Of a stretch of 30,989 nt of DNA, positions 30,099 to 30,989 are shown piece by piece. Within the stretch, counting starts at the first letter, position 1. Each line of letters starts with the position of its first letter. This stretch comes from Chromera velia. Its lineage: Eukaryota > Sar > Chromeraceae. The stretch spans positions 1 through 30,989 of the forward strand of contig JAHBMJ010001409.1 in assembly GCA_018398765.1 (NCBI GenBank). Reading direction: 5' to 3'. The notes beneath the pieces are model-generated. The model was not told where the DNA came from. It did no database searches and saw only the letters and a program-made list of their open reading frames with translations. The position numbers were made by a program, and so were the translations under genes.

Positions 30099-30180
30099 CA
30101 TAGCATTCGCCCCTTTCTAAGATCGAGATTCTACGCTCGATTCATGTATGATCTTATCTCATAGCATTCGCCCCTTTCTA
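30099..30180 (+). repeat. 21-bp direct repeat with 61-bp period
   Basis: CATAGCATTCGCCCCTTTCTA is exact at 30099-30119 and 30160-30180. The sequence between holds GATCGAGATTCTACGCTCGATT, which is partly self-complementary. The origin is unknown. Confidence 0.8.
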
Positions 30181-30780
30181 TGTCTTTTTGTGCCTTTCCA
30201 TGCCTTTGCATGTGGTTTTCTGGCATACCGACGGCCCCTCGGTTTCGGTTTTGGTCTCAGTAGACTTTCGTCCACTACGGGGCTGTGGCTATCCACTGGG
30301 ATACACTCGTCTGGAGTCAGTCCCATACCCCATATGCATATCTGCTCCTCCTTCCACTGGAGCAGTCTAGAAAAACTTCAGTTGTGCAGGATGTCAAATC
30401 TACTTCCCTGACTACACCTCTTCCCTTCACCCCTGCCTCTTCCACATGACAGTTCCATCTGACTATCACTGCCTTGAAGCCCACCCTGCTTCATGACCTG
30501 AGAGCCTGAGACGGTGCTGTCATGTTCGAGGTCTCTCCCGCCTCTCCTCTCTCAGCCGTCTGTTGTGCACCATGTCCAGCCCTGGACCAACCATTCGACT
30601 GAGTCTGGTGTTCCACCAGTCGCCGCGGCACTGTAAAACACCCTTACCCCCCCATCCATTGCCCCCCTTTCCTTTTCTCTTGTATCTCTCTCTTCCCCCA
30701 TCTCTTTCTTTCTCTTCCTATCTTTTTTTTCTCTTCATCCCTAGGTGTATCCTGGTAACTTGGTAGTCAGCCAGAAATAG
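30181..30780. other. Complex sequence without a recognised gene
   Basis: Several short + frames are open between 30148 and 30766 but none shows a recognisable domain. The stretch from about 30640 to 30735 is a pyrimidine-rich tract that could precede a splice acceptor of an exon outside the window. Confidence 0.3.
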
Positions 30781-30960
30781 GGGGGTGGTTACCAGGTTGG
30801 CCGGTAACCTGGCCGGCCGAGTCGCGGCGGCGCCGCGGGCCCGCGCCGCGGCCCGATCGACGTCTGTGCGGCCACCGCGCGGCCTTGGCGCAATGGGGGC
30901 CGCCGCGACCGCGCCCGGCACGTCAGACATGCTTGCGATACCCGTGCGCGCCTGTATGCA
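30781..30960. promoter_or_regulatory. GC-rich patch at the right edge
   Basis: A strongly GC-rich block (GCGGCGGCGCCGCGGGCCCG) is preceded by GGTTACCAGGTTGGCCGGTA and related self-complementary GGTTACC/GGTAACC words. It belongs to the same class as the GC patches at 7255, 9225, 17560 and 26455. By analogy with 9225 and 17560 a gene might start beyond the window, which is inference. Confidence 0.35.
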
Positions 30961-30989
30961 GTCTCTTGTTGCAATTGAATGTGATCGTT

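Noticed and set aside
30789-30974. Arg/Ala/Pro-rich minus frames at the right edge
   Set aside because: These come from the GC-rich patch in several frames at once; no start context or domain supports a gene.

Overview
This window looks like nuclear DNA of an intron-rich eukaryotic alga. All three supported genes lie on the + strand, are split by GT-AG introns of about 140-680 bp, and are separated by several kilobases of simple repeats, tandem arrays and AT-rich sequence. The gene mix is a soluble PAS-histidine kinase-response regulator hybrid, a secreted ShKT/hevein-like/GH19 chitinase and a small PH-fold protein resembling alveolate ISP proteins. Together with many TGCATGCA palindromes this suggests an alveolate, most likely a chromerid such as Chromera or Vitrella. 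That assignment is inference; no ribosomal or organellar marker is present.

Layout. 567-4316 is a four-exon hybrid histidine kinase. 4317-9220 is repeat-rich: two oppositely oriented CGATAT-type AT-rich repeats (about 4777-5080 and 8722-8935), two GGAA tracts, an array of eight units at an exact 145-bp period (5811-6893), a CT microsatellite containing the only N (8193), and a short Ty3/Gypsy-like fossil. 9619-14578 is a nine-exon modular chitinase. 14579-17540 has no convincing gene. A GC-rich patch and a cluster of GATC and TGCATGCA palindromes (17560-17835) precede the nine-exon PH-fold/ISP-like gene at 18059-22236. 22237-26450 has no recognised gene but holds several uncharacterised minus-strand reading frames. 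26450-30989 holds GC patches, a small inverted-repeat element, a foldback-like DNA transposon with TTAA-CCCTTTG ends inside a longer inverted repeat (27341-29546), and a tRNA-like fossil.

The genes do not form an operon or a single pathway. The kinase would act in cytosolic phosphorelay signalling, the chitinase is secreted and would bind and cleave chitin-like polymers, and the PH-fold protein would be a lipid-anchored cortical or membrane protein. Exon models were built by hand from reading-frame continuity, splice signals and domain continuity; each needs transcript data for confirmation.
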